A DNA stretch of 64,000 nt from Cellulomonas fimi ATCC 484. GTDB taxonomy: Bacteria; Actinomycetota; Actinomycetes; Actinomycetales; Cellulomonadaceae. Shown one piece after another: positions 44,219 through 52,887 of this stretch; position 1 is the first letter of the stretch, and the number at the start of each line of letters is the position of its first letter. The translations under genes and the position numbers were made by a program. The notes below the pieces were generated by a model, which worked only from the letters and a program-made list of their open reading frames with translations, made no database searches and was not told the DNA's origin. The stretch is taken from the NCBI RefSeq assembly GCF_000212695.1, contig NC_015514.1, positions 1,364,001 to 1,428,000 on the forward strand. Reading direction: 5' to 3'.

Positions 44219-45580
44219 TCAGGGCTCCACGGTCGCGGAGCGGTCGCGGCGCGCGCCCGCGCCACGCAGCAGCAGCCGCCGGACCGCGTCGACGCGCCGC
44301 AGCACGCCGCTGACGCCCACGGGCTCCACCGACGTCACGAGGCGGCGCAGCCCGTCGGCGCCGAGCTCGAGGTCCGCCGCGAGCACGACGTCGCCGGTCT
44401 CCTCCCGCACGGTGAGCGCGACGTGCGACAGGTCGCCCCACGCGTCCGGGCCGGGGTCGTCGACGAGCGAGCGGACGGCCTGCACGTGCAGGTCGCGGCC
44501 CCCGACGCGCACGAGCCCCCGGTAGGTGAGCGCGTCGTCGTCGGCCTCGGCGCGGCCGTGCGCGAGCAGCGCGCGCTCGCCCCACGGGCCGTACGCCAGC
44601 GCGCCCGCGACCTGCGCCGCCTCCACCGGCCCGTCCAGCGGGAGGACCACGGTGAGGTCCAGGACGACGTCGTGCACCCCCGCGCGGCCCGTGAGGTGCT
44701 CGACGTAGCGCGCGGACGGGGGCGGCTCGGTCATGCGGGTGCACGCCGGGTCGTGCGGGACGCCCACGGGGGAGCGGGTCGCCAGGTAGCGGCGTGCGTC
44801 GCGGTAGCCCATCTGCACGAGCGAGTCGGCGGACACGCGGCCGAGGTAGAACTCCGGGTCGAGCGGCAGCGGGTGCGCGGGGACGACGACGTGCAGCACG
44901 AACTCGCGGCCCTGCGCGCGGGCCAGCGCGAGGTCGGCGGCCAGTGCGCCCGCGGCGCTCATCTCGATCATGTGCACGTACTGCTCGAGCGGCCCGTCGC
45001 CCCAGCGGTCCGTGTCGCCGATGCACCACACGAGCCAGACCTCGTCGGCGCCGCGGCGCAGCGCCTCCGTGAGGTTGGCGTCGCGCACCCAGACCGCGTC
45101 GGTCCACACGTGCCCGTCGCGGTGCAGCGGCGTGAGGAACAGCGGCAGCGACATGCCGGCCGCGAGCAGCGGCGCGTCGACGTCGCGCGCGTCGACGGCC
45201 ACGTCGCGCTTGGTCGCGAAGTCGACGACGGTGAAGGAGCCGGCGAGCGGCGAGCGGCGGATCGCGTCGACGTCGATGCCGAGCGCCGGGAAGACCCGCT
45301 CGACGAGCCCGTCCGCGTCGCCGACCGCCGGCAGGTTCCACGGACCGGTGAGGTAGTCGCGCAGCGGGAGCGCCGAGCCGAAGTCGCGCACGTCGACGTC
45401 GCGCCAGCGGCGGCACATCGACGCGCCGTCGACGCCCGAGCACAGCATCGCGGCCGTCAGGATGCCGCCGGACGTCCCGTCGACGTGGTCGAAGACGAGC
45501 CCGTCCTCCTCCAGGGCGCGGACGACACCCGCCTGCCACGCGACGCGCATGCCCCCGCCGGCCAGCACGAGCGACCTCAT
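44219..45580 (-). CDS. Patatin-like phospholipase
   Basis: 453 aa. The N-terminus SLVLAGGGMRVAWQAGVV provides the oxyanion-hole glycines, and DGTSGGILTAAML carries the nucleophile serine of the patatin GxSxG motif. The dyad aspartate is probably in HVWTDAVWVRDANL, which deviates from the usual DGG/DGA form. The last ~130 residues form a separate domain whose wording (LTYRGLVRVGGRDLHVQAV) suggests a lipid- or sterol-related accessory fold, not identified. It is the last gene of the seven-gene operon; its ATG overlaps the preceding stop. Confidence 0.87.
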   Translation of the reverse strand: MRSLVLAGGGMRVAWQAGVVRALEEDGLVFDHVDGTSGGILTAAMLCSGVDGASMCRRWRDVDVRDFGSALPLRDYLTGPWNLPAVGDADGLVERVFPALGIDVDAIRRSPLAGSFTVVDFATKRDVAVDARDVDAPLLAAGMSLPLFLTPLHRDGHVWTDAVWVRDANLTEALRRGADEVWLVWCIGDTDRWGDGPLEQYVHMIEMSAAGALAADLALARAQGREFVLHVVVPAHPLPLDPEFYLGRVSADSLVQMGYRDARRYLATRSPVGVPHDPACTRMTEPPPSARYVEHLTGRAGVHDVVLDLTVVLPLDGPVEAAQVAGALAYGPWGERALLAHGRAEADDDALTYRGLVRVGGRDLHVQAVRSLVDDPGPDAWGDLSHVALTVREETGDVVLAADLELGADGLRRLVTSVEPVGVSGVLRRVDAVRRLLLRGAGARRDRSATVEP

Positions 45581-45996
45581 CGCGCACCCCGCAGCCCGCG
45601 CAGGTGCAGGGCGAGCAGCAGCGCCGTCACGAGGTCGAACGCGGCGACTGCGAGCGCGAGCGGGTCGAGCACGCCGCGCGCGACGCCGACGGTGACGGCG
45701 ACCGCGGCGCCCGCCTTCTGCACCGCGGCCCACAGCACGACGTCGGGGTCGTGCCGCGGCCGCGACAGGGTCGTCAGGAGCAGGCCGCCGACGACCACCA
45801 TGAACATCCCGACCGTGGCGAACAGCTGGCGGGTCGTCGCGTCGTCGGTCGCGCCGAGCAGCGACAGGACGAACCCGGGCGCGAGCACCTGCGCGGCGCC
45901 GCTCGCGACGGTCACCCAGCCGATCGCGACGAGCACGAGGACCAGCGGCGTGCGGGCGTCGCGCCGCGTCACGGGCGCCGGGGCGGCCGCGCTCAC
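45577..45996 (-). CDS. Small four-helix membrane protein
   Basis: 139 aa with four predicted transmembrane helices (for example VLVLVAIGWVTVASGAAQVL and MFMVVVGGLLLTTL). No family recognised. GTG 45996 overlaps the preceding stop and its own stop overlaps the patatin start, so it is embedded in the operon. A longer in-frame start at 46053 would overlap the upstream gene by 60 bases and is less likely. Confidence 0.8.
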   Translation of the reverse strand: MSAAAPAPVTRRDARTPLVLVLVAIGWVTVASGAAQVLAPGFVLSLLGATDDATTRQLFATVGMFMVVVGGLLLTTLSRPRHDPDVVLWAAVQKAGAAVAVTVGVARGVLDPLALAVAAFDLVTALLLALHLRGLRGAR

Positions 45997-46469
45997 GACA
46001 GCGCCCCGAGCAGGTCGGGCCGCGCGACGACGTACCCGACGATCGCGCCCCACGTGAGCGTCGAGCCGTAGAACCGGACGTCGTTGAGCAGCATCCAGCG
46101 GCCCAGCAGGTGGCGGAGCTCGGCGTCATCGGCGAAGTCGCCGCCGCGGATGCGCTTGTTGATCGGGATGATGAGGCCCTGGCCGACGAACGTGAGCACG
46201 AAGATCCCCACGAGGCAGGCCACGCCGAACCAGACGTAGCCGGTGCCCCGCTCGGCCACGACGAGCGCGATCGCCGCGACGAACATGAGCGGTACGACGC
46301 CCGTGAAGAACACCGTGGCCCGCCGCGTCGGGATGCCGAAGTGCGTCGCGACGTTGTCGCGCGCGAGGCCGCGCCACGTGGGGAACAGGAACCACTTGAG
46401 CACCCACATCGTGCCCATGTACATCGAGGCGCCGAACAGGAACCACAGCGCGGCGAGGAAGGTGAGCAT
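45993..46469 (-). CDS. Small membrane protein, possibly DUF1772-like
   Basis: 158 aa with four helices (LTFLAALWFLFGASMYMGTM; VFFTGVVPLMFVAAIALVVA; VWFGVACLVGIFVLTFVGQG; YGSTLTWGAIVGYVV). The pattern GLIIPINKRIRGGDFADDAE before the last helix recalls DUF1772/anthrone-oxygenase-like membrane proteins, but I am not certain. Its ATG overlaps the stop of the decarboxylase-family gene by one base (TGATG). Confidence 0.8.
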   Translation of the reverse strand: MLTFLAALWFLFGASMYMGTMWVLKWFLFPTWRGLARDNVATHFGIPTRRATVFFTGVVPLMFVAAIALVVAERGTGYVWFGVACLVGIFVLTFVGQGLIIPINKRIRGGDFADDAELRHLLGRWMLLNDVRFYGSTLTWGAIVGYVVARPDLLGALS

Positions 46470-47455
46470 CACGGCACCTGCGCCCGCGCACGCGGGACGG
46501 GCTGCACCTGCGGGCGGGTGCGGTCCGGGGGAGGCGGCCAGGTCTCGCCGCGCCCGAGCCCGACGACGGATCCCAGCGGGTCGCCGAAGCGGCCCGACGC
46601 GTGGTCGGCGTCGACGTCGGCGAGCGTGCGGCCCGTGAGGAACCACGCCTCGTAGTGGTCGTCGAGCACGCCGTGGGCGGTCGGCAGCCAGGCGGTGAAC
46701 AGCGGGCGGTCGCCGATGCCGAGCGCGTGCAGCGGCTGCACGCCGGGCGCGTCGCCGAGGACGATGCGCGCCCGGGCGCCCGGCCCGACGGCGACGTCGC
46801 CCGTGGCCTCGAAGTAGATCGTCGACCTCATGAGCTGGCCGCGGAACGCGCAGTAGTTGGCCGCGGCGAGCTTGAGCGGCAGGCCCGTGGGTGCGGGCCG
46901 CTCGATCTCGACGAGGGCGCCGAACCGCCCGTCGAGCGTGTCGTACTGCGCGGAGACGGTCTCGTCGGTCACCACGAAGTCGAGCGACGCCTGGTGCTTG
47001 GGCATGCCCCAGATGCCCTTGCCGCCCTTGACGGACACCTCGGTCGAGACGGGCAGGTCGACGACGTACTGGCCGAGGTGCAGCGTGCGCATGAGCAGCA
47101 TCGGCAGCAGCGGGGGTGCGGGCCGCGGGCCGTGGGTGACGGCGATCGCGAGCGAGTACTCGATGTACTGCCCGATGTCGGTCGACCGGTAGTTCACCAC
47201 CGTCGCGAGCAGCACGCCGCGGCCGAACCCGAGGCTGACGGGGTGCAGCTCGCGGCCCGGCAGGACGGCGCGCGCCGCGGCGAGCGAGATCGGGAAGGCC
47301 GCCATGAGGACCGGCGAGTCCTCGGAGGACACGGGCATGGCGTACGGGATCGTGTCGACGCGCGCGGCCTCGCCGGTGAGTCGGCGCTGGCGGCGCGGGA
47401 CGGGCGAGGGCACGCGGGACAGCACCGTCCGCGCGGCCGAGGTCAGCAGGCTCAT
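46469..47455 (-). CDS. Acetoacetate decarboxylase-family protein
   Basis: 328 aa with the ADC beta-barrel pattern: PYAMPVSSEDSPVLMAAFPI, LLATVVNYRSTDIGQYIEYS, VSTEVSVKGGKGIWGMPKHQ and LRFRGQ-like YCAFRGQLMRSTIYFE. Acetoacetate decarboxylases use a lysine Schiff base; the KGGKGIWGMPK segment is the likely lysine region. Many family members act on other beta-keto or enol substrates, so the reaction is open. It overlaps both operon neighbours. Confidence 0.82.
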   Translation of the reverse strand: MSLLTSAARTVLSRVPSPVPRRQRRLTGEAARVDTIPYAMPVSSEDSPVLMAAFPISLAAARAVLPGRELHPVSLGFGRGVLLATVVNYRSTDIGQYIEYSLAIAVTHGPRPAPPLLPMLLMRTLHLGQYVVDLPVSTEVSVKGGKGIWGMPKHQASLDFVVTDETVSAQYDTLDGRFGALVEIERPAPTGLPLKLAAANYCAFRGQLMRSTIYFEATGDVAVGPGARARIVLGDAPGVQPLHALGIGDRPLFTAWLPTAHGVLDDHYEAWFLTGRTLADVDADHASGRFGDPLGSVVGLGRGETWPPPPDRTRPQVQPVPRARAQVP

Positions 47456-48516
47456 CGGTGCAGCTCCTCCAGGATGATCGGGTAGGTGTCCCGCCACGCC
47501 CGCCGGCCGAAGAACACGTCGAGGTGCCCGTAGCCCGGCAGGACGTGCAGGGTGTCGCCCGCGCCCGGCCGGTGCGCCGCGAAGAACGCGTGCGTCCGGA
47601 CCTGCGACTCGGGCAGGAAGCAGCGGTTGTCGGCGCCCGCGAGGAACGCGAACCGCGCGTCGGTGCGCGGCGGTCCCGCGACCAGGTCGGCGGGGAGCTC
47701 GGGGTGCTCCCGGGCGGCGACGAGGTGGCCCGCGGCCACGGACCGCCCCATCTGCGCGAAGAACGTCAGGGGTACCTCGGCGAACTCGCCGCTCACCCAG
47801 TCGTGCGTCGCCGCGTCGAGGTTGCGGTGCGACCACAGGGCGGGGAACCCGGAGCCGTACGTGAACGACACCATCCGGCACACGAGGTTGTCGCACTCGG
47901 GGTGCGTGAGGGCGACCGCGCGGCGCACGACCTTCGAGAACGCGCCGTCGCTGCGGTACCCCCACGACGGGTCCAGGTGCGGCGTGAACCGCGCGATGGG
48001 CGGCGCGAGGTACCGGATCTTCTGCCGGGACCAGAACGGGATGACGGGGTGCAGCGAGACGGCGTTGCTCACGACCGTGTCGACGGCGGGCAGCAGCCCG
48101 GCGACCGCGGCCATCGTGAACGACGTCGAGCCCTGGCAGTGCACGACCGCCTTGAGGGTCGGCGCGCCCGTCGCCGCCAGCACGTGCTCGACCGCCGCGG
48201 GGTGGTCGAAGACGGCGGCGTCGTCGAGCGTCCACGGCGAGGGGGCCAGGTCGATCGACGCCCGCCAGTTGAGCATCCAGACGTCCCAGCCGTCCTCGAG
48301 CAGAACGTCGACGAGCGTGCGGGGCAGCGGCGGGCGGAACAGCTCGGCCCGCACGCCCGACCCGTGCACGAGCAGCACCGGCCCGCGCCAGGGCTCGCGC
48401 GGCCCGCGCACGTGCACGAGCGTGAGGCGGGTCCCGTCGCGCGCGGTGAGCGGGACGACGTCGGTGCGGTGGTCGGCGCGGGTCACGGTGGTCCGGCCCG
48501 TCTCCTCGACGCTCAT
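47452..48516 (-). CDS. Alpha/beta hydrolase
   Basis: 354 aa. VLLVHGSGVRAELFRPP supplies the oxyanion loop. The nucleophile elbow HCQGSTSF carries the serine, and the catalytic His is probably in VLPGYGHLDVFFG near the C-terminus. This wording resembles hydrolase domains found beside, or fused to, cholesterol-oxidase-type GMC enzymes in actinobacteria. It is probably cytoplasmic. Its ATG overlaps the metallophosphoesterase stop and its stop overlaps the decarboxylase-family start. Confidence 0.87.
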   Translation of the reverse strand: MSVEETGRTTVTRADHRTDVVPLTARDGTRLTLVHVRGPREPWRGPVLLVHGSGVRAELFRPPLPRTLVDVLLEDGWDVWMLNWRASIDLAPSPWTLDDAAVFDHPAAVEHVLAATGAPTLKAVVHCQGSTSFTMAAVAGLLPAVDTVVSNAVSLHPVIPFWSRQKIRYLAPPIARFTPHLDPSWGYRSDGAFSKVVRRAVALTHPECDNLVCRMVSFTYGSGFPALWSHRNLDAATHDWVSGEFAEVPLTFFAQMGRSVAAGHLVAAREHPELPADLVAGPPRTDARFAFLAGADNRCFLPESQVRTHAFFAAHRPGAGDTLHVLPGYGHLDVFFGRRAWRDTYPIILEELHR

Positions 48517-50348
48517 GCGAACCCCTCCCGTGCGACGACGACCGGTTCCTCCAGGAGCCGCACGGCCGGCAGGCCCGCGGCGGGGACGGGACGTGCGCGG
48601 CCGGCGCGGTGCTCGACGTCCCACGCGCGGCACACGGTGTCGACGACGACGGGGTACAGCTCGAGCGTCCCGTCGGCGCGCACGCACATCCGGACGAAGC
48701 CCTTGCCGTCGCCGACGGCCTGGCCCGACATCTGCCATCCGGCGACGACGCCGTCACGACGCGACAGCAGCAGCAGCGCGAACGCCTGCGTGCCGAGCAG
48801 CGCGCCGAGGACGAGCACGAACGGGACGACGAGCGCCGCCGTGAGCGCGGGCGACCACGACGGCCACGGCACGGCGACGGTCGCGACGAGCACGAGCAGC
48901 GCGGCGACGAGCTGCAGCCCGACGCCGGTCGTGGCGGGCACGAGCCGCGCGACCCGGCCGCGGGGCGAGGCGGACGCGACGGCGAGGTGCAGCACGAGCA
49001 GCCCGACGACCCAGGCGAGCACGCCGAGCGCCGCCTCGGTCGCGGCGCCCGCGGGGCCGCGCAGCAGCGTCGGGGACCCACCGCGCAGCACGCCCAGCAC
49101 CCCGGCGAGGCAGCCGACGAGCACGAGCTGCACGACGCCCGCGGTCGCGAGCAGGCCCGGGTTGCGGCGGCCCGCCCACCAGCGGCTCGCGGGGTTGGCG
49201 ACGCGCCGGCGCAGGCGACGGGACTCGTCCTGCGGCGGGTAGGTCGGCCCGGCGCGGTCGAACCACGTGCCGGGCGACGCCTTGGTCCGCATGCGCGAGG
49301 CGGCCGGGGGCAGCTCGACGGCGGCGGGCAGGTGCAGCGTGTCACCGAGGTAGGCCCCGCCGAGCCCGCACGTGACGGCCTGCACCGCGCGCGCGTCCCC
49401 GGGCGTCGTCGCCGTGCCGGCCGGGGGCCGCTCCGCGTACCGGCTGTAGTGGTGGGAGTCGCCGCTGATCCACAGCCGCACGCGCGCGCCGGTCTCCTCC
49501 GGCTCGCGGCGCCCCGGGACCCGCCGGTGACGGACCACCTCGCGCTCGACGAAGTGCAGCTGGTTGAACGCGTCGGGGTCGCTGCCCGCCTTGGCCCAGG
49601 CGGGCTCGGCCGCGCACACGACGACCGCGTCGCCGGGGCGCAGGTGCGCGGTGACGTGCGTGCGGAAGTAGTCGAGCTGCGGGCCGTCGACGTACTCGTC
49701 GAGCTGGGAGTCCAGCCCGAGCAGCCACCAGCCGGGCGCGAGCCGCACCGCGAAGTAGGAGCGGCGCTGCACGGTGCGCCACGCGCCGACGCTCGCGCCG
49801 CACGTGAAGACGCGCAGCCACGCCGTCAGCCCGTCGTACCAGTCGTGGTTGCCCGGGATCGCCAGCAGCGTGGGCTCGGTGGTCGCGTCGAGCGGCGTGC
49901 CGGGCGGCGGTGCGGGCAGCGCGGCACCGTAGGGCCCGAGCGTGCGGTGCTCGTAGCCGCGCGCCGAGGCCGCGGGGTACACCTCGTCGCCGCCCATGAC
50001 GAGCACGTGCCCGCGCGGCAGCGCGAGGTCGGGCCCGCCGCCCGGCCGGGCGACCTCGAGCTCGGGCTGCGCGAGCAGCGTCGCGACCGTGTACGTCGCG
50101 TCGAAGCCGTCGCCGAGGTCGGCGACGAAGTCGAGCCACACGTCGCCCGTGGGCCGGTGGGCGGGCTCGACGAGCCCGCCGGGCAGGGCCGCCTGCACCT
50201 CCCGCCGGTCCCCGTAGGCGGTGAACACCGAGGCCAGCGCGACCTTGAGCGCCGTGCGGGCGAGCTCGGGCGGGTCGAGCCAGCGCACCTGCGCGCTCGG
50301 GACGAAGCCGAGCTCGGTGCCGTGCGCCGCCAGGTCGCGCCGCCTCAC
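48513..50348 (-). CDS. Membrane-bound metallophosphoesterase
   Basis: 611 aa. The N-terminal calcineurin-like phosphoesterase shows metal motifs GDGFD-type, VMGGDEVYP, IPGNHDWYDG and WISGDSHHYSRY. The C-terminal ~200 residues hold about five or six transmembrane helices (LLATAGVVQLVLVGCLAGVL and following), then a short C-terminal domain. This type is annotated only generally; the phosphoester substrate is unknown. GTG 50348 overlaps the GMC oxidoreductase stop (GTGA). Confidence 0.87.
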   Translation of the reverse strand: MRRRDLAAHGTELGFVPSAQVRWLDPPELARTALKVALASVFTAYGDRREVQAALPGGLVEPAHRPTGDVWLDFVADLGDGFDATYTVATLLAQPELEVARPGGGPDLALPRGHVLVMGGDEVYPAASARGYEHRTLGPYGAALPAPPPGTPLDATTEPTLLAIPGNHDWYDGLTAWLRVFTCGASVGAWRTVQRRSYFAVRLAPGWWLLGLDSQLDEYVDGPQLDYFRTHVTAHLRPGDAVVVCAAEPAWAKAGSDPDAFNQLHFVEREVVRHRRVPGRREPEETGARVRLWISGDSHHYSRYAERPPAGTATTPGDARAVQAVTCGLGGAYLGDTLHLPAAVELPPAASRMRTKASPGTWFDRAGPTYPPQDESRRLRRRVANPASRWWAGRRNPGLLATAGVVQLVLVGCLAGVLGVLRGGSPTLLRGPAGAATEAALGVLAWVVGLLVLHLAVASASPRGRVARLVPATTGVGLQLVAALLVLVATVAVPWPSWSPALTAALVVPFVLVLGALLGTQAFALLLLSRRDGVVAGWQMSGQAVGDGKGFVRMCVRADGTLELYPVVVDTVCRAWDVEHRAGRARPVPAAGLPAVRLLEEPVVVAREGFA

Positions 50349-52789
50349 GGCCGGGCCCCCGCGGGCACGCGCGCGGCCCGCCGCTCGGCGACGTAGACGT
50401 CCCACAGCTCGCCGAGGAACAGCCGGCCGAACCGTGCGAGCGCCGCCGCGCCGTCGTCGCCGTGCGTGCGGAACGTCGTGAGCTGCCGGGCGAGGTCGAG
50501 CGGCCGGATCACGAGGACGCCGGCGCCGATCGTGCCGTCCGGGACGTCGTCGTCGGTCGCGCCCAGGTCGTCGAGCACGGTGAGTGCCTGCGCGTGCGTC
50601 GTCGCGGTCGGGGGAGGCAGGTGGCCGCGCACGACGCGGACGTGCAGCGTCGTGGTGTCGGCCCACACGTCGAGCCCGCGGTCGTCCTCCACCTGCTTGC
50701 TGCCGAGCAGCGTGAGCGGGGAGCCCGCGGTGTCGCGCAGCCACAGCCGGTAGAGCATCCGGCGGCCGGGCGTGCCCGTCGGGTGGACGAACAGCTGGAA
50801 CCAGCCCTGCTCGACGTCGAGGCGGCCCCCGAGCACGTTGCTCTCGACGAAGCCCGTCGCCTGTGCGCGGTGCAGCGGGTCCGCGACGAACGCGTCGATG
50901 TCCGCGGCGGTGATCGTCAGGACGAACGTCAGGTGGTCGCGCAGGCTGCGTGCCACGAGCGCGCCTCGGGCGGGGTCGGTGACGCCGAGGGTGAACGGGC
51001 CGGTCATGCGCTCGGTGAACGCGACCGACGTGGCACCCGGGACGGCGGCCGCGCGGGCGCGCACCGGCGCCGCGAACCGCGTCGTCGTCGGCCGTGCCCA
51101 GTCCTGCTCGAGCATGCGGGTCGCGGCCCGGTCGGCGAGCGCGGCGATCGTGAGCGAGGGGTTCGCGCCGACGGGCCCGGGCAGCGCGGCACCGTCGACG
51201 ACGTGCAGTCCCGGGTGGCCGTGGACCTCGCCGAACGCGTCGCACACGCCCTCGCCGGCGTGCCGGCCCATCGGCGCGCCGCCCAGCGGGTGCACCGTCA
51301 CGACGCGCTTCATCCACCACAGCGGGTTGTCCTGGAAGCGGGCGCCCAGCTCCTCGCCGACGCGCTGCATCGTCGCGCGCATGTCGTCGAAGTAGGCGCG
51401 CGACGTCGCGGTGGTCCAGTCGACCGCGAGCCGGCCGCCGTGCAGCGACATGCGGCCGTCGGGGACGTCGCGGCCCATGCCGAGCAGGGGCAGCGACCCC
51501 GCGGACAGGCGCCCGTCGCCGAGGAGCGCGGACAGGTCCGCCGAGACGTTCGAGCGCCCGCGGGCGAGGACCCGGTTGCGTGCGACCTGCCAGGCGAACG
51601 CGGCCGCCCGCCGGGCGGTGGACCGCAGCTGCGCGGTCTCGACGAGCCAGCCGAGGAAGCCGGGGAAGCCGGCGTCCTCGACGTAGTAGCCGCGGCCGCT
51701 CGCGCCGTCGCCGTCGAGCGCGTCGGGGCGCCGGATCGCGGTCGTGATGACCGGGCCGGTGCCGCCGTCGACCGGCAGGTGCTGCCCGTCGCGCGTGCAG
51801 TCGAGCAGGAGCGTGAGCAGGTCGCCGTTGCCGGAGAACCGCGTGCCGAGCGCGGGGCCGAGGTCGGGCAGCGACGCGCGGCTGCGCAGCAGCAGGAACG
51901 TCGTGCCGAACGTGCCCGCGCCGAGCACGACGCGGCGCGCGACGATCTCGCGCTCGGGCAGGGAGCGCGTGCGGGTGTCCACGTCGCCACGGGCGCCCTC
52001 GGGGTGCACGACGTACCGGACGAGGTAGCCGCCGCCGTCGAGCGGTCGCACCGCGCGGACCTCGTGCAGCGTGCGCAGGTCCGCGCCGTGGTGCGCCGCG
52101 GCCGCGAGGTAGGTGTGGTCGAGCGTGTTCTTGGCACCCGTGTTGCAGCCGATGTCGCACTCCCCGCACAGCGAGCAGGTGCGTCGCCGCGTCCCGGGGT
52201 GCACCGTGCCGAAGGCGGCCTCGGGGAGGTCCATGCCCGGCGCGGGGTCCTCGCCCGGGCGCGCGAACGTCACCGCGAGCGGCGGGCGCACGGTCGGCAT
52301 CCCGAGCGCGACCGCGGCCTGCTCGACGGCGCGCGTCTTCGGGGTGTCGTCGTACGGGTAGGGCGTGGCGCCGAGCGCGCGCTCGACGACGTCGTAGTGC
52401 GGGTCGAGGTCGGCGCGGCTCACGGGCCAGTGCTCGTAGCCGCCGCCGGGCAGGGGGGAGTCGTGCACGAACCAGTGCTCGTCCTTGCGCAGCAGGACGT
52501 TGGCGTAGATGAGGGAGCCGCCGCCGAGCCCGCTCGACACGAGGCCCTCGAGCCCGCGGAACGACCACGCGTCGAAGAGCCCGTAGAGCTTCTCGCTCGG
52601 GTCCCAGAAGGCGCGGCCCATCTGCGCCGGCGTGCGGGCGAAGTCTCCCGGGCCGTACCGGCGGCCGCGCTCCATGACGACGACCTGCTTGCCCGCCTCC
52701 GCGAGCCGCTGCGCCGCGACGGCGGCGCCGAAGCCCGAACCCACGACCAGCGCGTCCACGACCTCGAGGTCGCCGTTCCGGATGCCCAT
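50345..52789 (-). CDS. GMC oxidoreductase, cholesterol-oxidase-like
   Basis: 814 aa. FAD-binding signature VVDALVVGSGFGAAVAAQRL, LGGGSLIYANVLLRKDEHW, a conserved cysteine cluster RRTCSLCGECDIGCNTGAKN, and the C-terminal GMC motif TVHPLGGAPMGRHAGEG...PSLTIAALADR. The cysteine cluster and overall layout match the cholesterol-oxidase/steroid-type subgroup. A ~270-residue C-terminal extension after the GMC core is not recognised. It probably oxidises a hydroxyl on a lipid or terpenoid. GGGGAGA precedes ATG 52789; in-frame upstream starts would overlap rlmC. It is first in the seven-gene operon and divergent from rlmC. Confidence 0.87.
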   Translation of the reverse strand: MGIRNGDLEVVDALVVGSGFGAAVAAQRLAEAGKQVVVMERGRRYGPGDFARTPAQMGRAFWDPSEKLYGLFDAWSFRGLEGLVSSGLGGGSLIYANVLLRKDEHWFVHDSPLPGGGYEHWPVSRADLDPHYDVVERALGATPYPYDDTPKTRAVEQAAVALGMPTVRPPLAVTFARPGEDPAPGMDLPEAAFGTVHPGTRRRTCSLCGECDIGCNTGAKNTLDHTYLAAAAHHGADLRTLHEVRAVRPLDGGGYLVRYVVHPEGARGDVDTRTRSLPEREIVARRVVLGAGTFGTTFLLLRSRASLPDLGPALGTRFSGNGDLLTLLLDCTRDGQHLPVDGGTGPVITTAIRRPDALDGDGASGRGYYVEDAGFPGFLGWLVETAQLRSTARRAAAFAWQVARNRVLARGRSNVSADLSALLGDGRLSAGSLPLLGMGRDVPDGRMSLHGGRLAVDWTTATSRAYFDDMRATMQRVGEELGARFQDNPLWWMKRVVTVHPLGGAPMGRHAGEGVCDAFGEVHGHPGLHVVDGAALPGPVGANPSLTIAALADRAATRMLEQDWARPTTTRFAAPVRARAAAVPGATSVAFTERMTGPFTLGVTDPARGALVARSLRDHLTFVLTITAADIDAFVADPLHRAQATGFVESNVLGGRLDVEQGWFQLFVHPTGTPGRRMLYRLWLRDTAGSPLTLLGSKQVEDDRGLDVWADTTTLHVRVVRGHLPPPTATTHAQALTVLDDLGATDDDVPDGTIGAGVLVIRPLDLARQLTTFRTHGDDGAAALARFGRLFLGELWDVYVAERRAARVPAGARP

Positions 52790-52844
52790 GACGTCTCCCC
52801 GCCCGTGCGCCACGACCGACTGCGCCCCCTGCACACGCAAGAGG

Positions 52845-52860
52845 TGTGACGCACGCCACA
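52845..52860. promoter_or_regulatory. CRP-like palindrome between the GMC operon and rlmC
   Basis: TGTGACGCACGCCACA matches the CRP/GlxR consensus TGTGAnnnnnnTCACA at nine of ten defined positions. It lies in the 98-bp divergent gap, 56 bp from the operon start and 28 bp from rlmC. Confidence 0.4.
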
Positions 52861-52887
52861 GATACACGCGCCGTAGGCTGGACGACC

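Noticed and set aside
41735..44525. Long plus-strand open frame across DUF2505 and the kinase gene
   Set aside because: Composition is Arg/Ala shadow coding; real genes on both strands are recognised by family motifs in other frames.
48513..52859. Open frame apparently fusing the metallophosphoesterase to a long upstream region
   Set aside because: The upstream part is the Arg/Pro-rich shadow of the GMC gene; the GTG at 50348 overlapping the GMC stop is a natural start.
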